Assembly (NCBI RefSeq): GCF_000374565.1
Contig: NZ_KB894690.1
Span: 1 to 64,000, forward strand
Length of the DNA stretch: 64,000 bases
Source: Siminovitchia fordii DSM 16014 = CIP 108821
GTDB taxonomy: Bacteria; Bacillota; Bacilli; Bacillales; Bacillaceae_C
Direction of reading: 5' to 3'
In this document: piece by piece, positions 55,230 to 64,000 of the stretch
Layout of the letters: each line of letters opens with the position of its first letter
How positions within the stretch are numbered: the first letter of the stretch is position 1
The notes under the pieces: model-generated
What the model saw: only the letters and a program-made list of their open reading frames with translations
What the model was told of the DNA's origin: nothing
The model's database searches: none
Position numbers and translations under genes: made by a program

Positions 55230-56057
55230 CTATTTGATTGCAATGACACCATCTTTCGTTTCGGCTGAAAGGATATTAGAGCCATCGCCGATATTACCTG
55301 TTTTCTTATTATACTTTGGTAATGTTATCTCGACATCTTCACCAGTTGTCAATAATTGAAGTGAAGTTGGTGATTCTTTATAGTGAATACCAATATCACC
55401 AGAGACACTTTTCACATGTACATTCGGCTGTTCTGCAGCCTTTGTCAATTTGATTTGTCCATCAACCGTTTGTATTGTATGTGTTGAGCCAGTGCTTTCT
55501 TTTATGGCAACATCACCCGCAGTTGAGGTAATTTCTAAATGATCGATGGCACTGTTTGCTATTGTCACATTCCCATCTTCCGATTGAATCTCAGTATTTG
55601 AAGCGGAAAGATTTTTTAGATAAGTTACGCCTGCTGACGTTTCAAGTTGTATTGTATCGAGTTCCAGATCCTGAATGGTGAAATCTCCATCTGCACCATT
55701 AAGGGCCAGTGTTTTGCTTTGAGAATTGGGCAATTGTACGATAACGGTTGCCGTTGGACGAAAACGGATATTTTCTTTCCAATTTTTCTTGCCCTTTTGC
55801 TCTTTCATGAAGAATGTATTGTTTTCTTCATGAATTGTCAGCATGTTTTTATTTAATTTATGTCCTTGCATTTGAACATGTATTTTATCATCAGGTGAGT
55901 TGGAAATAGCCATATTTAACTCATCAAGTGTCACATCGATATGCGGCACCGCTTCGTATTCACCAATCGTTATTGTCTTCGCCGGTTGTTTCATAAAAAG
56001 AATAATGGTTACAGTGATGATTCCAAGCAACAGTACAAACAATATTTTTCGGATCAT
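55230..56057 (-). CDS. DUF4097 family beta-helix-like membrane-anchored protein
   Basis: A 275-residue protein with one N-terminal transmembrane helix (about 4-22). The outside part is a repetitive beta-structure of the DUF4097 type: LALNGADGDFTIQDLELDTI, LETSAGVTYLKNL, EITSTAGDVAIKES and HVKSVSGDIGIHYKES show the repeated pattern. The function is unknown; such proteins are often encoded next to ABC exporters and envelope-stress regulators, as here. It abuts the permease gene with no gap. Confidence 0.82.
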   Translation of the reverse strand: MIRKILFVLLLGIITVTIILFMKQPAKTITIGEYEAVPHIDVTLDELNMAISNSPDDKIHVQMQGHKLNKNMLTIHEENNTFFMKEQKGKKNWKENIRFRPTATVIVQLPNSQSKTLALNGADGDFTIQDLELDTIQLETSAGVTYLKNLSASNTEIQSEDGNVTIANSAIDHLEITSTAGDVAIKESTGSTHTIQTVDGQIKLTKAAEQPNVHVKSVSGDIGIHYKESPTSLQLLTTGEDVEITLPKYNKKTGNIGDGSNILSAETKDGVIAIK

Positions 56058-56762
56058 TTATCCTGCATCCTTTACGTCAATGTTGCGGAATGATAAATAG
56101 GCAATGCCAATCCCAAGCAGTGCTAATAGGAGTGGGATCAATACAACATCGGCTAAGCTAAATGTTGCACCGCCATCAGAAACGGTTGCGTTAATTAAAA
56201 AGCTGATAATGACGGCAGATGTAATTGTGGCAGCAGTCGACTTTTTACGCATACCGAAAAATAACGGAATTAAAGCAATTGCGCCCATCATTATTGCGTT
56301 AGTCAACGTTTTTGGAAACGTCGCAGCTAAATCATTCATGGATACTGTGCCTTCAAATAACCCGAGTGAGGGCTGTAAAAAGTACGTGATTATTTGCATG
56401 AGCCAAACGCCGGCAAATAAACAGCCTGCAGTAAATAAATAAGCGAGCGTTAACTTAGCAAATAAAAGTTTTTTACGTTTTATAGGGTAGGTAAACAATA
56501 CTTGCATCGTTTTCGTACGAAATTCTGAAATGATCAAGCGGGATAAAATCACACTGCCCAAAATAATAAATGTAATATTCGATAAGATATTTACGAGTGT
56601 CATAAACTCTTGAAATGAACGCATCGCCCCGTCTGCATCATTTTTTGAAGCTAATGAAATGAATGCCACAAAGCCATAAATGCCAATAACACAGAAGAAG
56701 AAGCTTGTAAAATAACGTTCCATTTGATGCTTGCGCCATTCTAAGCTGATTAAATTAAGCAT
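56058..56762 (-). CDS. ABC-2 type exporter permease (BcrB-like)
   Basis: A 234-residue membrane protein with six hydrophobic segments and the N-terminal LISLEWRKHQMERYF pattern of ABC-2 permeases. RLIISEFRTKTMQVLFTYPI is the conserved coupling region. The ATG at 56762 has GGGAGG upstream on the minus strand; the frame extends further but without a start signal. It overlaps the ATPase gene by 8 nt. With that ATPase it should form an exporter of the bacitracin-resistance BcrAB type. Confidence 0.87.
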   Translation of the reverse strand: MLNLISLEWRKHQMERYFTSFFFCVIGIYGFVAFISLASKNDADGAMRSFQEFMTLVNILSNITFIILGSVILSRLIISEFRTKTMQVLFTYPIKRKKLLFAKLTLAYLFTAGCLFAGVWLMQIITYFLQPSLGLFEGTVSMNDLAATFPKTLTNAIMMGAIALIPLFFGMRKKSTAATITSAVIISFLINATVSDGGATFSLADVVLIPLLLALLGIGIAYLSFRNIDVKDAG

Positions 56763-57675
56763 ATTGTTTCCTCCCATTAATAAGATTGACAAAATATTCT
56801 TCTAACGATTGATGTACAGTTTCGACCTCATCTACATCAACACCATGCATGATCAAATGCTTTGTTAATGTTGATGGCTTTTCGTGCATTTGTTGAATAA
56901 TCAAAGTTCTAGGATTCGTAATTTGCACTTTAGCACTGAATTTTTCCTCTAATATTCGTTTCGCTTTTTTCGTATCACTAACAACCATTTCGATCGTCGA
57001 TTGCCTTTTATCACGCAGGGAATGCATCGGAATTTCCTCAATTAATTCTCCGCGATTTAATACGCCAATCGTATCTGCAATGGATTCGATTTCCGAGACG
57101 ATATGGCTCGAAATTAAAATGGTCATTCCATATTGATGTTTTAGCATGACAAGCAATTCTCTCACTTCTTTAATGCCGATGGGATCCAGCCCATTAATAG
57201 GCTCATCTAAAATTAAAATGTTGGGTTTAGCAACAATGGCGCGTGCAATCGCCAGACGTTGTCGCATACCGAGGGAAAATTCCTTTACTTTCTTCCTTTC
57301 AATTTGTTGCAATCCGACAATGTCTAACACTTTCTTGATATGGTTTTGGTCTTTATACCCTATATAAGAACAGTGCATTTCCAAGTTTTCTTGTGCGGTT
57401 AGTTCCTCATAAAAAATGGGATACTCAATGAGACTGCCGATGTCTTTTAAATATTTATACGAACTGGTAACAATGGGGTGATTTTGAATGAAAATATCCC
57501 CTGATGTCGGCTTTACTAAATTCAATAGCATTTTCATCAACGTCGTTTTTCCAGCACCGTTTGGACCGAGAAACCCATAAATTTCTCCTTCTTTAATATT
57601 CATACTTACTTGGTTAATGACAGGTTTGCCTGTATAACGTTTTGTTAATTGATGTGTTTGAATCATGTAATCCAT
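56755..57675 (-). CDS. ABC exporter ATP-binding protein (BcrA-like)
   Basis: A 306-residue ATPase. Walker A GPNGAGKTT lies near 34-42, the signature FSLGMRQRLAIARA near 133-146, Walker B ILILDEPINGLDP near 153-165, and the C-terminal extension of about 85 residues is typical of BcrA-type drug-resistance ATPases. AGGAGG is spaced 8 nt before the ATG. It is the first gene of a three-gene operon (BcrA, BcrB, DUF4097), divergent from a two-component system that probably regulates it. Confidence 0.9.
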   Translation of the reverse strand: MDYMIQTHQLTKRYTGKPVINQVSMNIKEGEIYGFLGPNGAGKTTLMKMLLNLVKPTSGDIFIQNHPIVTSSYKYLKDIGSLIEYPIFYEELTAQENLEMHCSYIGYKDQNHIKKVLDIVGLQQIERKKVKEFSLGMRQRLAIARAIVAKPNILILDEPINGLDPIGIKEVRELLVMLKHQYGMTILISSHIVSEIESIADTIGVLNRGELIEEIPMHSLRDKRQSTIEMVVSDTKKAKRILEEKFSAKVQITNPRTLIIQQMHEKPSTLTKHLIMHGVDVDEVETVHQSLEEYFVNLINGRKQYA

Positions 57676-57815
57676 ACATATGCCTCCTGTTTAATTGCTT
57701 AATTACAGCGTAAAAGATCAAAGTAAAAATAAAGTAAACAGGCAGGAAAATGTACGTAATTTTTACTGGAAAGACAGGTATGGCGGAAGAAAACTTGTTA
57801 GAATGGAATAAGAAA

Positions 57816-57910
57816 AGTGCAGGCGCCTTGCTCATCAACGTGCAGACTGGAGTGCTTCTGACAAGATAAAAGAAACGCAGCGGAGAGTGCCTGCCGGATG
57901 GGCGCTGAAG
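57816..57910. repeat. Dispersed intergenic repeat, type I, partial copy in reverse orientation
   Basis: Read on the minus strand it has TTTATCTTGTCAGAAGCACT, CCAGTCTGCACGTTGATGAG and CAAGGCGCC, matching the 3' half of copies A and E. It lies in the divergent region between the BcrA-like gene and the response regulator. Confidence 0.65.
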
Positions 57911-58019
57911 ACAGTTTGCCTTCAGCAGTTGGCTTGATCTTTACCCAGCAATGCACTTTGTTCAAAATGCTAAACCTATAAAACTTATTTTCTTACCTTG
58001 AAAAAAAAGAGGGGATTGC

Positions 58020-58739
58020 ATGATAGACGATGCAAATATTTTAATAGTGGATGATGAGGTCGGCATTTTAAAAATGCTTGAGATTACATTGAAAAAAGAG
58101 CATTTTACTCGTATTACAACATCATCAACGAAGGAAAAGGCACTGCAAGCTTTAGCGGAGCAGAATTTTGATATTATTTTGTTGGATGTCATGTTGCCGG
58201 ATGGTGATGGCTTTGCGTTATGTTCATCCATTCGTCAACAAACGACGGCACCTATTTTATTCATAAGTGCACGTTCGAGTGATTTTGATAAATTAACAGG
58301 GCTTAGTGTAGGTGGCGACGATTATATAACAAAGCCTTTTAATCCACTTGAAGTTGTAGCAAGAATACGGGCAATTTTAAGGCGGCAGCATGTGTATGAA
58401 AAAAAGACAGTACAACCTGAAATGAAAAGCTATGTATATGAAACGTTCACATTCTTCCCCGATGAAGCTTTATTAATTGTTCATGGGGAAACTGTTCAAG
58501 CTACTGCAAAAGAGTTGGAATTACTGCAGTTTTTCTGTAAAAATCCAAACCGCGTGTTTACGACCTCCCAAATTTATGAACTTGTATGGGGAGAAGATGT
58601 ATTCGGTGAAGAAAAAACCGTCACGATCCATATAGCAAAGTTACGTAAAAAATTAGGTGATAATACCAGAAAGCCAAGCATTATCGTGAATTTGCGGGGG
58701 ATTGGCTATAAATTTATACCGCCAACAGGTGATACCTAA
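58020..58739 (+). CDS. OmpR/PhoB family response regulator
   Basis: A 239-residue regulator. The receiver domain (about 5-120) has the acidic pair DDE at 11-13, the phosphoacceptor D56 in DIILLDVMLPDGDG, and the conserved lysine in DDYITKPF. The winged-helix output domain (about 130-236) has ATAKELELLQFFCKNPNRVF, YELVWGEDVFGEEKTVTIHI and LRKKLGDNTRKPSIIVNLRG. Its stop overlaps the kinase start by one nucleotide. It probably controls the divergent BcrAB-like operon. Confidence 0.92.
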   Translation: MIDDANILIVDDEVGILKMLEITLKKEHFTRITTSSTKEKALQALAEQNFDIILLDVMLPDGDGFALCSSIRQQTTAPILFISARSSDFDKLTGLSVGGDDYITKPFNPLEVVARIRAILRRQHVYEKKTVQPEMKSYVYETFTFFPDEALLIVHGETVQATAKELELLQFFCKNPNRVFTTSQIYELVWGEDVFGEEKTVTIHIAKLRKKLGDNTRKPSIIVNLRGIGYKFIPPTGDT

Positions 58740-59821
58740 TGAAAATCCAACAACGCTTTATTCAGCATCTTATATTGGGGTTTGGCTTTTGGCTATTGCT
58801 TTTAGCTTTAACTGTGCCCCTTGCGATGGAAGGGATTATGCCCAAACTGGGGCTTGGTGCTGAACGTTATGAATGGATTGTATTGCTTATCATTGGCCTT
58901 GTTACAGTTATATGGATCATTTGGTTCGGGTGGTATTTTGGCAGCCCTTTATTACTTGTGATGAAATGGATTAATCAACTGGCGAATGAAGATGTATCAC
59001 CACTTATAGAACGTGATAAGATCTATAATCGTAAAGGAAAGTTTAAAATGCGATTTCACTTATATAAAGAGGTGATCATGCAACTTGACCATATGCAGGC
59101 ACAATTGCAAAAAGCAAAGGTTGAGCGCGCCAAACTGGAGGAAGCAAAACGCGACTGGATTGCGGGGATTTCGCATGATTTAAAAACACCATTAACCTAT
59201 ATTAAGGGCTATTCCACATTGTTATTAAATCCCGATTATGAATGGTCTAAAGAGGAACAACGGAATTTTATTCAGGAAATTGATGCAAAAGGGACGCACA
59301 TGGAGCAGCTTGTACAGGACTTGAACTTAGCTATGCGTTTTGACAGCGTACAGTCCGCCCCCATTCGTAAAACGACTCAAAATATTGTAGCGTTTGTCCA
59401 ACAAGTTGTAGCGGATGTTAGCAATGATTTGCTTGCCCAAAGGCATCACTTTGAATTGAAATCGGAAATACATGATTTGGCCATGGGATTTGATCCACAT
59501 TTATTAAAACGGGCACTTCAAAATATTTATATGAATGCTGTCATCCATAATGAAGCACCTGTTATGATTAAAACAACGATTAACAAACAACAGGATAAGT
59601 TAAACATTTGTATCCAAGATAACGGAATTGGGATGACAGAGGAGACACAACAACAATTATTTAATCGTTATTACCGAGGCACGACGACCGACCAAAAATC
59701 TGAAGGAACAGGCTTAGGGATGGCGATTGTGAAAAACTTAATTAAGGCTCATGACGGCATGATTACAGTGGAGAGTGAGCCGCAGCAAGGTACAACGTTT
59801 ACGGTAACATTACCCATTTAA
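58739..59821 (+). CDS. Sensor histidine kinase, intramembrane-sensing type
   Basis: A 360-residue kinase. Two transmembrane helices (about 10-30 and 46-68) are joined by only about 15 outside residues, so there is no true sensor domain; this is the form of intramembrane-sensing kinases that respond to envelope antibiotics with the help of an ABC transporter. The phosphoacceptor is H146 in AGISHDLKTPLTYIKGY. The ATPase part has ALQNIYMNAVIHN, IQDNGIGMTEE and GTGLGMAIVKNLI. It is co-translated with the response regulator. Confidence 0.92.
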   Translation: MKIQQRFIQHLILGFGFWLLLLALTVPLAMEGIMPKLGLGAERYEWIVLLIIGLVTVIWIIWFGWYFGSPLLLVMKWINQLANEDVSPLIERDKIYNRKGKFKMRFHLYKEVIMQLDHMQAQLQKAKVERAKLEEAKRDWIAGISHDLKTPLTYIKGYSTLLLNPDYEWSKEEQRNFIQEIDAKGTHMEQLVQDLNLAMRFDSVQSAPIRKTTQNIVAFVQQVVADVSNDLLAQRHHFELKSEIHDLAMGFDPHLLKRALQNIYMNAVIHNEAPVMIKTTINKQQDKLNICIQDNGIGMTEETQQQLFNRYYRGTTTDQKSEGTGLGMAIVKNLIKAHDGMITVESEPQQGTTFTVTLPI

Positions 59822-59917
59822 ATACAGTTGATTTGGTGAATAATTAAACAAGTGGAAAAAGGTGCCAAAAACAAAACCACAAGTTATCATCGGTAAAATT
59901 TAGAAGGGGAAAAAACA

Positions 59918-60775
59918 ATGCAAAATAAGTTAAGTATAGGGGAAATGGCCAAACTGCGAAAAGTAACGGTAGATACGTTGCGTCATTATGATAAAATTGG
60001 TCTGCTAAAGCCATATCACACTGACCCTAATACTGGCTATCGATACTATTCCATTTATCAATATGAAGTTCTCGGTACGATAAAAGAATTGAGGAAAATC
60101 GGCTTTTCCTTAGATGAAATAAAGCAATTTCTTACAAATCGCAATGTGAAAAAATCAGTTCAATTGCTTCAGAAATCAATGGATAATATACAGGAAAAAA
60201 TAAAGGAACTGCAAAAAGTACATGATATTTTGAAGAGACGAATAAGTAATATTCAATATTTTAACAACAGTTATAGAGACTCGGATATCATAATCAGACA
60301 ATTTGAGGAAAGGGAATACATCCAGCTGGACAGACCTGTAAATTGGGACGATAAGGAAAGCCTCTATCTTGGTTTTTTGGAACTTGAAAATATGATTGGT
60401 GGCATCATACCGGTTTTAGCAAGTAATAAATATGGCGATTTTATCAAAAAAGAATACTTTGATGAAATTCGCCAAACTTCCGATTTTTCCCAGAATCTAA
60501 GTGCATATCAATCGAAAATATTTATCCTTGTGGAGGATGAAAAATCAGAGCAACCCACTCAAAAGCTGGAAAAAGGATTATATGTATGTTCCTACTATGG
60601 AGGGATCGTTAGGGAAAAAATGATGGACAAGCTTAAAAAACTGTTGGATTATTGTGATACTCAAAACTACGTTATAGTTGGTGACGCTGTCAGAATAATG
60701 CAGGTTGATGTTTCCTTGACAGACCAATACGACGAAGCTTTTTATGAGATACAAATTCCTATTCAAATTATATGA
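59918..60775 (+). CDS. MerR family transcriptional regulator with GyrI-like effector domain
   Basis: A 285-residue regulator. The N-terminal MerR helix-turn-helix and wing (about 4-75) read LSIGEMAKLRKVTVDTLRHY, DKIGLLKPYHTDPNTGYRYY and LRKIGFSLDEIKQFL, followed by a dimerisation coiled coil (about 80-118). The C-terminal domain (about 125-285) has the GyrI-like/BmrR-type ligand-binding pattern. It is a single gene. It could regulate the amidohydrolase/permease module C immediately downstream or an unlinked efflux pump; neither can be decided from the sequence. Confidence 0.88.
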   Translation: MQNKLSIGEMAKLRKVTVDTLRHYDKIGLLKPYHTDPNTGYRYYSIYQYEVLGTIKELRKIGFSLDEIKQFLTNRNVKKSVQLLQKSMDNIQEKIKELQKVHDILKRRISNIQYFNNSYRDSDIIIRQFEEREYIQLDRPVNWDDKESLYLGFLELENMIGGIIPVLASNKYGDFIKKEYFDEIRQTSDFSQNLSAYQSKIFILVEDEKSEQPTQKLEKGLYVCSYYGGIVREKMMDKLKKLLDYCDTQNYVIVGDAVRIMQVDVSLTDQYDEAFYEIQIPIQII

Positions 60776-60779
60776 GCCA

Positions 60780-60829
60780 AAAGCAGCCCTCGAAATGACA
60801 GTATAGTCGTTTCGGGGGCTGTTTTTTTG
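60780..60829 (+). terminator. Terminator of the MerR regulator gene
   Basis: AGCAGCCCTCGAAATGAC pairs with GTCGTTTCGGGGGCTGTT (with G-U pairs), followed by TTTTTT. It isolates the regulator from module C. Confidence 0.85.
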
Positions 60830-60962
60830 TGTCTTTTTTATTGACTCTCGGGTAAGACGAGACTTTATGATAAATATATAGAAAGCATTGATAGCGCTTC
60901 CTCGTGCTGAAGGAATTTTACTTCAGCATGAGGACATGCAACTTAAGTGAAAGGAATGGCAG

Positions 60963-62585
60963 ATGATGAATAAAACATCAGCTGAAATAATTATTTCAGG
61001 CAATAAAATGTTTACCGGGCTTTCGAACCAACCTGAATCCGCCTCAATTGCGATTAGGGGAAACAAAATAATGGCGACTGGTTCTGAAGAGGAAATGTTG
61101 CAGTACGCAGATGACCATACGAAAATTTACCAATTTAAAGATCAACTAATCATACCTGGATTCCACGACTTCCACCTTCATATAATGCAAGGGGCTGTTG
61201 CCCTGAATAGTGTTGACCTGTTCGCTGCACGTTCGGAAGATGATGCGTTAAAAATGATTCAAGAATTTGCCGAATCAAAGCAAGAAAATCAATGGATCAT
61301 CGGGTTTACATGGGATGCTGGCTATTGGGATACGAAGCAGTTGCCTTCTCGACATTCATTGGATCGTATCCTCCCTGACAAGCCGGCACTCATGTTTCAT
61401 GCGGAAGGTCATTATGCATGGGTGAATACGAAAGCACTTGAAGTTGCCAACATCACTCGCCATACGGAAAACCCTTCCTACGGTATTATTGGTAAAGATG
61501 AAAATGGAGAACCGAATGGTATTTTATATGAAAAAGCAATGGATGCAGTTATTCTTCATGCATTTGATTTTTCAGATACACAAAAAAGAGAGATGTTCTC
61601 TAATTTCTTGGACCACGCTGCAAGCTTAGGGGTGACTGCCGTCCATGATTTACATGGTCTAAAAACAATAGAAGCACTCCATGTGTTCAAAGAATTTGAA
61701 GACAAGGACGAATTGACAACACGAATTCATTTATGGCCTGTATTAGATGACAATCTGGAACATGCCAAACAATTACGGGATACGTATCAGTCGGATAAGC
61801 TCCGTGTGTCAGGGCTGAAACAATTTATAGATGGCGTTATTACCCCTCGCACGGCTTATTTACTGGAACCTTATGCGGATCAACCGGGAACACGTGGTGA
61901 GACGTCCTTTCCCGCCGATACAATCAAAAAATGGGTGATTGATGCAGATCTGGAGGGCTTCAGCATCCGTTTTCATGCAATTGGGGATGGAGCGATCCGT
62001 CTTGCCTTGGATGCATACGAGGAAGCACAAAAGGTGAACGGTAAGCGAGACTCTCGCCATTCCGTCGAGCATGTAGAAGTGATTCATCCAGATGATATTC
62101 CCCGTTTTAAAGAGCTTGGTGTCACGGTTTCGATGCAGCCCGATCATTTTGCCATGTCAGAAAGAGATGTTTATTCCGCACGGATTGGCCCAGACCGGGA
62201 AAAATATGTTTTTCCGATTCATACATTGCAAAAAACAGGTGCCAATTTGGCATTTGGAACGGATTTCCCGATTGATGTGCTGAATCCGCTTCTTCAAATT
62301 TATCGTGCGGTAACAAGAATCGACAGCAGTGGGGATACGGTGTGGCATCCGCATGAGCGAATCACACTTGCCGAAGCGTTGAAAGCCTATACAATCGGCC
62401 CCGCCTACGGTACATTCAGAGAACATGAGCTAGGTACATTAGAAGCAGGAAAGCTCGCGGATATCGTTGTTTTGGAACGTGATCTCTTTGAAATGCCTTT
62501 GGAAGAAATACCCGATACAAAGGTACAGTTAACGATTGTAGATGGAAGAGTCATTTATGATCAAACTAAGGCATCTTTAAAATAA
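60963..62585 (+). CDS. Amidohydrolase family 3 (YtcJ-like), module C
   Basis: A 540-residue cytoplasmic enzyme, the close paralogue of the module B protein. It has the same metal-site strings: GFHDFHLHIMQG, RFHAIGDGAIRLALDAYEE, HSVEHVEVIHPDD, FGTDFPIDVLNP, and LGTLEAGKLADIVVLERDLF at the C-terminus. Shared stretches such as VSGLKQFIDGVITPRTAY are identical in both. GAAAGGAA precedes the ATG. The permease gene follows only 57 nt later, the tightest of the three modules, so the two are one operon. Confidence 0.9.
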   Translation: MMNKTSAEIIISGNKMFTGLSNQPESASIAIRGNKIMATGSEEEMLQYADDHTKIYQFKDQLIIPGFHDFHLHIMQGAVALNSVDLFAARSEDDALKMIQEFAESKQENQWIIGFTWDAGYWDTKQLPSRHSLDRILPDKPALMFHAEGHYAWVNTKALEVANITRHTENPSYGIIGKDENGEPNGILYEKAMDAVILHAFDFSDTQKREMFSNFLDHAASLGVTAVHDLHGLKTIEALHVFKEFEDKDELTTRIHLWPVLDDNLEHAKQLRDTYQSDKLRVSGLKQFIDGVITPRTAYLLEPYADQPGTRGETSFPADTIKKWVIDADLEGFSIRFHAIGDGAIRLALDAYEEAQKVNGKRDSRHSVEHVEVIHPDDIPRFKELGVTVSMQPDHFAMSERDVYSARIGPDREKYVFPIHTLQKTGANLAFGTDFPIDVLNPLLQIYRAVTRIDSSGDTVWHPHERITLAEALKAYTIGPAYGTFREHELGTLEAGKLADIVVLERDLFEMPLEEIPDTKVQLTIVDGRVIYDQTKASLK

Positions 62586-62642
62586 TACCGACATTCCGGG
62601 TGATAACAACAATAGAAAATTGCAGCATGGGGGAAATGACAT

Positions 62643-63989
62643 ATGAATGATCCAAACACACCAACCCTTAAACGCTCGCTTTCATTAAAATATGTTGTGT
62701 TTTTTGGGTTGGCCTTTATGGCGCCGACAACTTTGTTTTCAACATATGGGGTTGCCGCTTATAGCACGAACGGAATGGTAGCAACCGCTTATCTCGTAGC
62801 CTTAATCGTGATGTTATTTACGGCCTATAGTTATGCACAAATGGTGAAAGCCTTCCCGAATGCAGGTGCAGCCTATACATTTACGCAAAAGTCTCTAAAT
62901 CCTCACATGGGTTTTCTCGTAGGTTGGACAATCATATTGGATTATGTGTTCAGTCCAATGATTAGTGCTTTATTGTTAGGAATAGCCATGAAGGCATATT
63001 TCCCTTCAATACCTATATCCATTTGGATTATTCTCTTTATCATTATAGTTACTGTTATCAATATACTTGGCATAACAGTTGCAGCGAAGTTTAATACGGC
63101 CCTTTTATTCCTGCAATTCGGGACGTTGACGTTATTCGTTGTCTTTTCAATTAAGGGGCTTCTAAATGGACAGGGTGCAGGGACACTGCTTTCCATCTTT
63201 CCGTTTATTGATTCAAATGTGGAAATGTCTGATTTCATGTCCGTGATTCCTATTTTATGCTTTTCATTTTTAGGGTTTGACGCTGTAACAACTCTGTCTG
63301 AAGAAACGAAAAACCCTCGCAGAAATCTGCCGAGAGCTATTTATCTTGTTACCATCATTGGTGGACTCTATTATATTATTGGTTCCTATTTTTTACAGCT
63401 TATTTGGCCGGAATACCAATCGTTTAATAACCCGGAAGCTGCCTATATGGAAATTGCCATGTTTATTGGTGGCAACCTTTTGACAAGTTATGTTCTTGCA
63501 GAGGGTATTATGGCTGGATTTTCATCGGCTGTTGCCTCAGGAGCAAGCGCTTCTCGTGTTTTATATGCTATGGGACGTGAAGGTGTCCTGCCCACAAAAA
63601 TATTTGGATATCTTTCACCTAAATATCGTACACCTGTCTTTAACATTATCATTATTGGAGTCATTGCTCTGAGCTCTCTATTCTTAAGTCTTACGACGGC
63701 TGTATCTCTTATCAATTTTGGTGCTTTATTTGCCTTCACCATGGTAAATATTTCGGTGATCGCTCTTTATTTCTTCCGAAAAAAACAGAGATCCGTTATG
63801 GGAACCATTCGATACTTCATTATTCCATTGATTGGTGCTTTACTAACGGGATCAATTATGGTCATGTTGGACATCCATTCGCTGATACTGGGGGGAACTT
63901 GGCTTACGCTTGGATTCTTATACCTGTTATACCTAACAAAAATGTTTAGACAACCGCCCCCGGAACTTTCTTTTGAAGAAGCAAATTAA
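62643..63989 (+). CDS. APC family amino acid permease, module C
   Basis: A 448-residue transporter with about twelve helices, the close paralogue of the module B permease: VVFFGLAFMAPTTLFSTYG, FPNAGAAYTFTQKSLNP, GWTIILDYVFSPMISALLLG and CFSFLGFDAVTTLSEETKNP are near-identical between them. The C-terminus ends FRQPPPELSFEE. GGGGGAA precedes the ATG. It should import or export the substrate or product of amidohydrolase C. The gene ends 11 nt before the window edge. Confidence 0.92.
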   Translation: MNDPNTPTLKRSLSLKYVVFFGLAFMAPTTLFSTYGVAAYSTNGMVATAYLVALIVMLFTAYSYAQMVKAFPNAGAAYTFTQKSLNPHMGFLVGWTIILDYVFSPMISALLLGIAMKAYFPSIPISIWIILFIIIVTVINILGITVAAKFNTALLFLQFGTLTLFVVFSIKGLLNGQGAGTLLSIFPFIDSNVEMSDFMSVIPILCFSFLGFDAVTTLSEETKNPRRNLPRAIYLVTIIGGLYYIIGSYFLQLIWPEYQSFNNPEAAYMEIAMFIGGNLLTSYVLAEGIMAGFSSAVASGASASRVLYAMGREGVLPTKIFGYLSPKYRTPVFNIIIIGVIALSSLFLSLTTAVSLINFGALFAFTMVNISVIALYFFRKKQRSVMGTIRYFIIPLIGALLTGSIMVMLDIHSLILGGTWLTLGFLYLLYLTKMFRQPPPELSFEEAN

Positions 63990-64000
63990 TCTATTATTGA

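Overview
The window is chromosomal DNA of an endospore-forming member of the Bacillaceae (Firmicutes). Three things point there. The first 16 kb has the Bacillus subtilis ydi-to-groE gene order: rRNA/tRNA, tsaE-tsaB-rimI-tsaD, an ABC-F gene, moaC, rex, tatAY-tatCY, ydiK-ydiL, groES-groEL. The spore germination pair cwlJ-gerQ is present. Ribosome binding sites, sigma-A promoters and the CIRCE operator are all of Bacillus type. The species cannot be told from the sequence alone.

Layout. 1-15.7 kb is core: the end of an rRNA operon (5S), initiator tRNA-Met, the t6A tRNA-modification operon, a DnaA-box cluster between tsaD and the ABC-F gene, moaC, rex, the twin-arginine translocase, a CPBP protease, an auxin-efflux-type carrier, a three-gene polar amino acid ABC importer and CIRCE-controlled groESL. 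15.7-18 kb is a small AT-rich island just downstream of groEL. It holds an Abi_2/AbiF-family HEPN protein, preceded by its own consensus promoter and a short terminator-like structured RNA, and a frameshifted tyrosine integrase. 18-26.8 kb carries an AcfC-like binding lipoprotein, a nonsense-interrupted secreted-repeat lipoprotein, an ECF sigma/anti-sigma pair, a YdcF-type membrane protein, and a BlaI/BlaR1-like pair whose protease ends in ten copies of a 14-residue repeat.

26.8-47 kb is a nitrogen-compound catabolic zone: amidohydrolase plus APC permease (module A), proline dehydrogenase with a divergent MocR regulator, cwlJ-gerQ, a class V aminotransferase-like enzyme, a frameshifted class I/II aminotransferase, RidA, a GntR/UTRA regulator, and a second amidohydrolase plus APC permease (module B). 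47-60.8 kb holds an S66 peptidase, a beta-helix protein, a methyltransferase behind a promoter-plus-terminator leader, a YjeH-like exporter, adaA-adaB (alkylation repair), a BcrAB-like ABC exporter with a DUF4097 protein and a two-component system, and a MerR regulator. The window ends with a third amidohydrolase plus APC permease (module C).

The strongest candidate for an unusual system is the AbiF-like protein with its short upstream RNA, in a position that also carries defence genes in B. subtilis. Other points to check are the DnaA-box cluster, the repeat-tailed BlaR1-like protease, the leader hairpin before the methyltransferase, the three amidohydrolase/permease modules, and several decayed genes (IS3 orfA, integrase, serine recombinase, GNAT, possible carbamoylase) that mark insertion and loss. 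All identifications come from reading motifs and known gene order; no database search was run.
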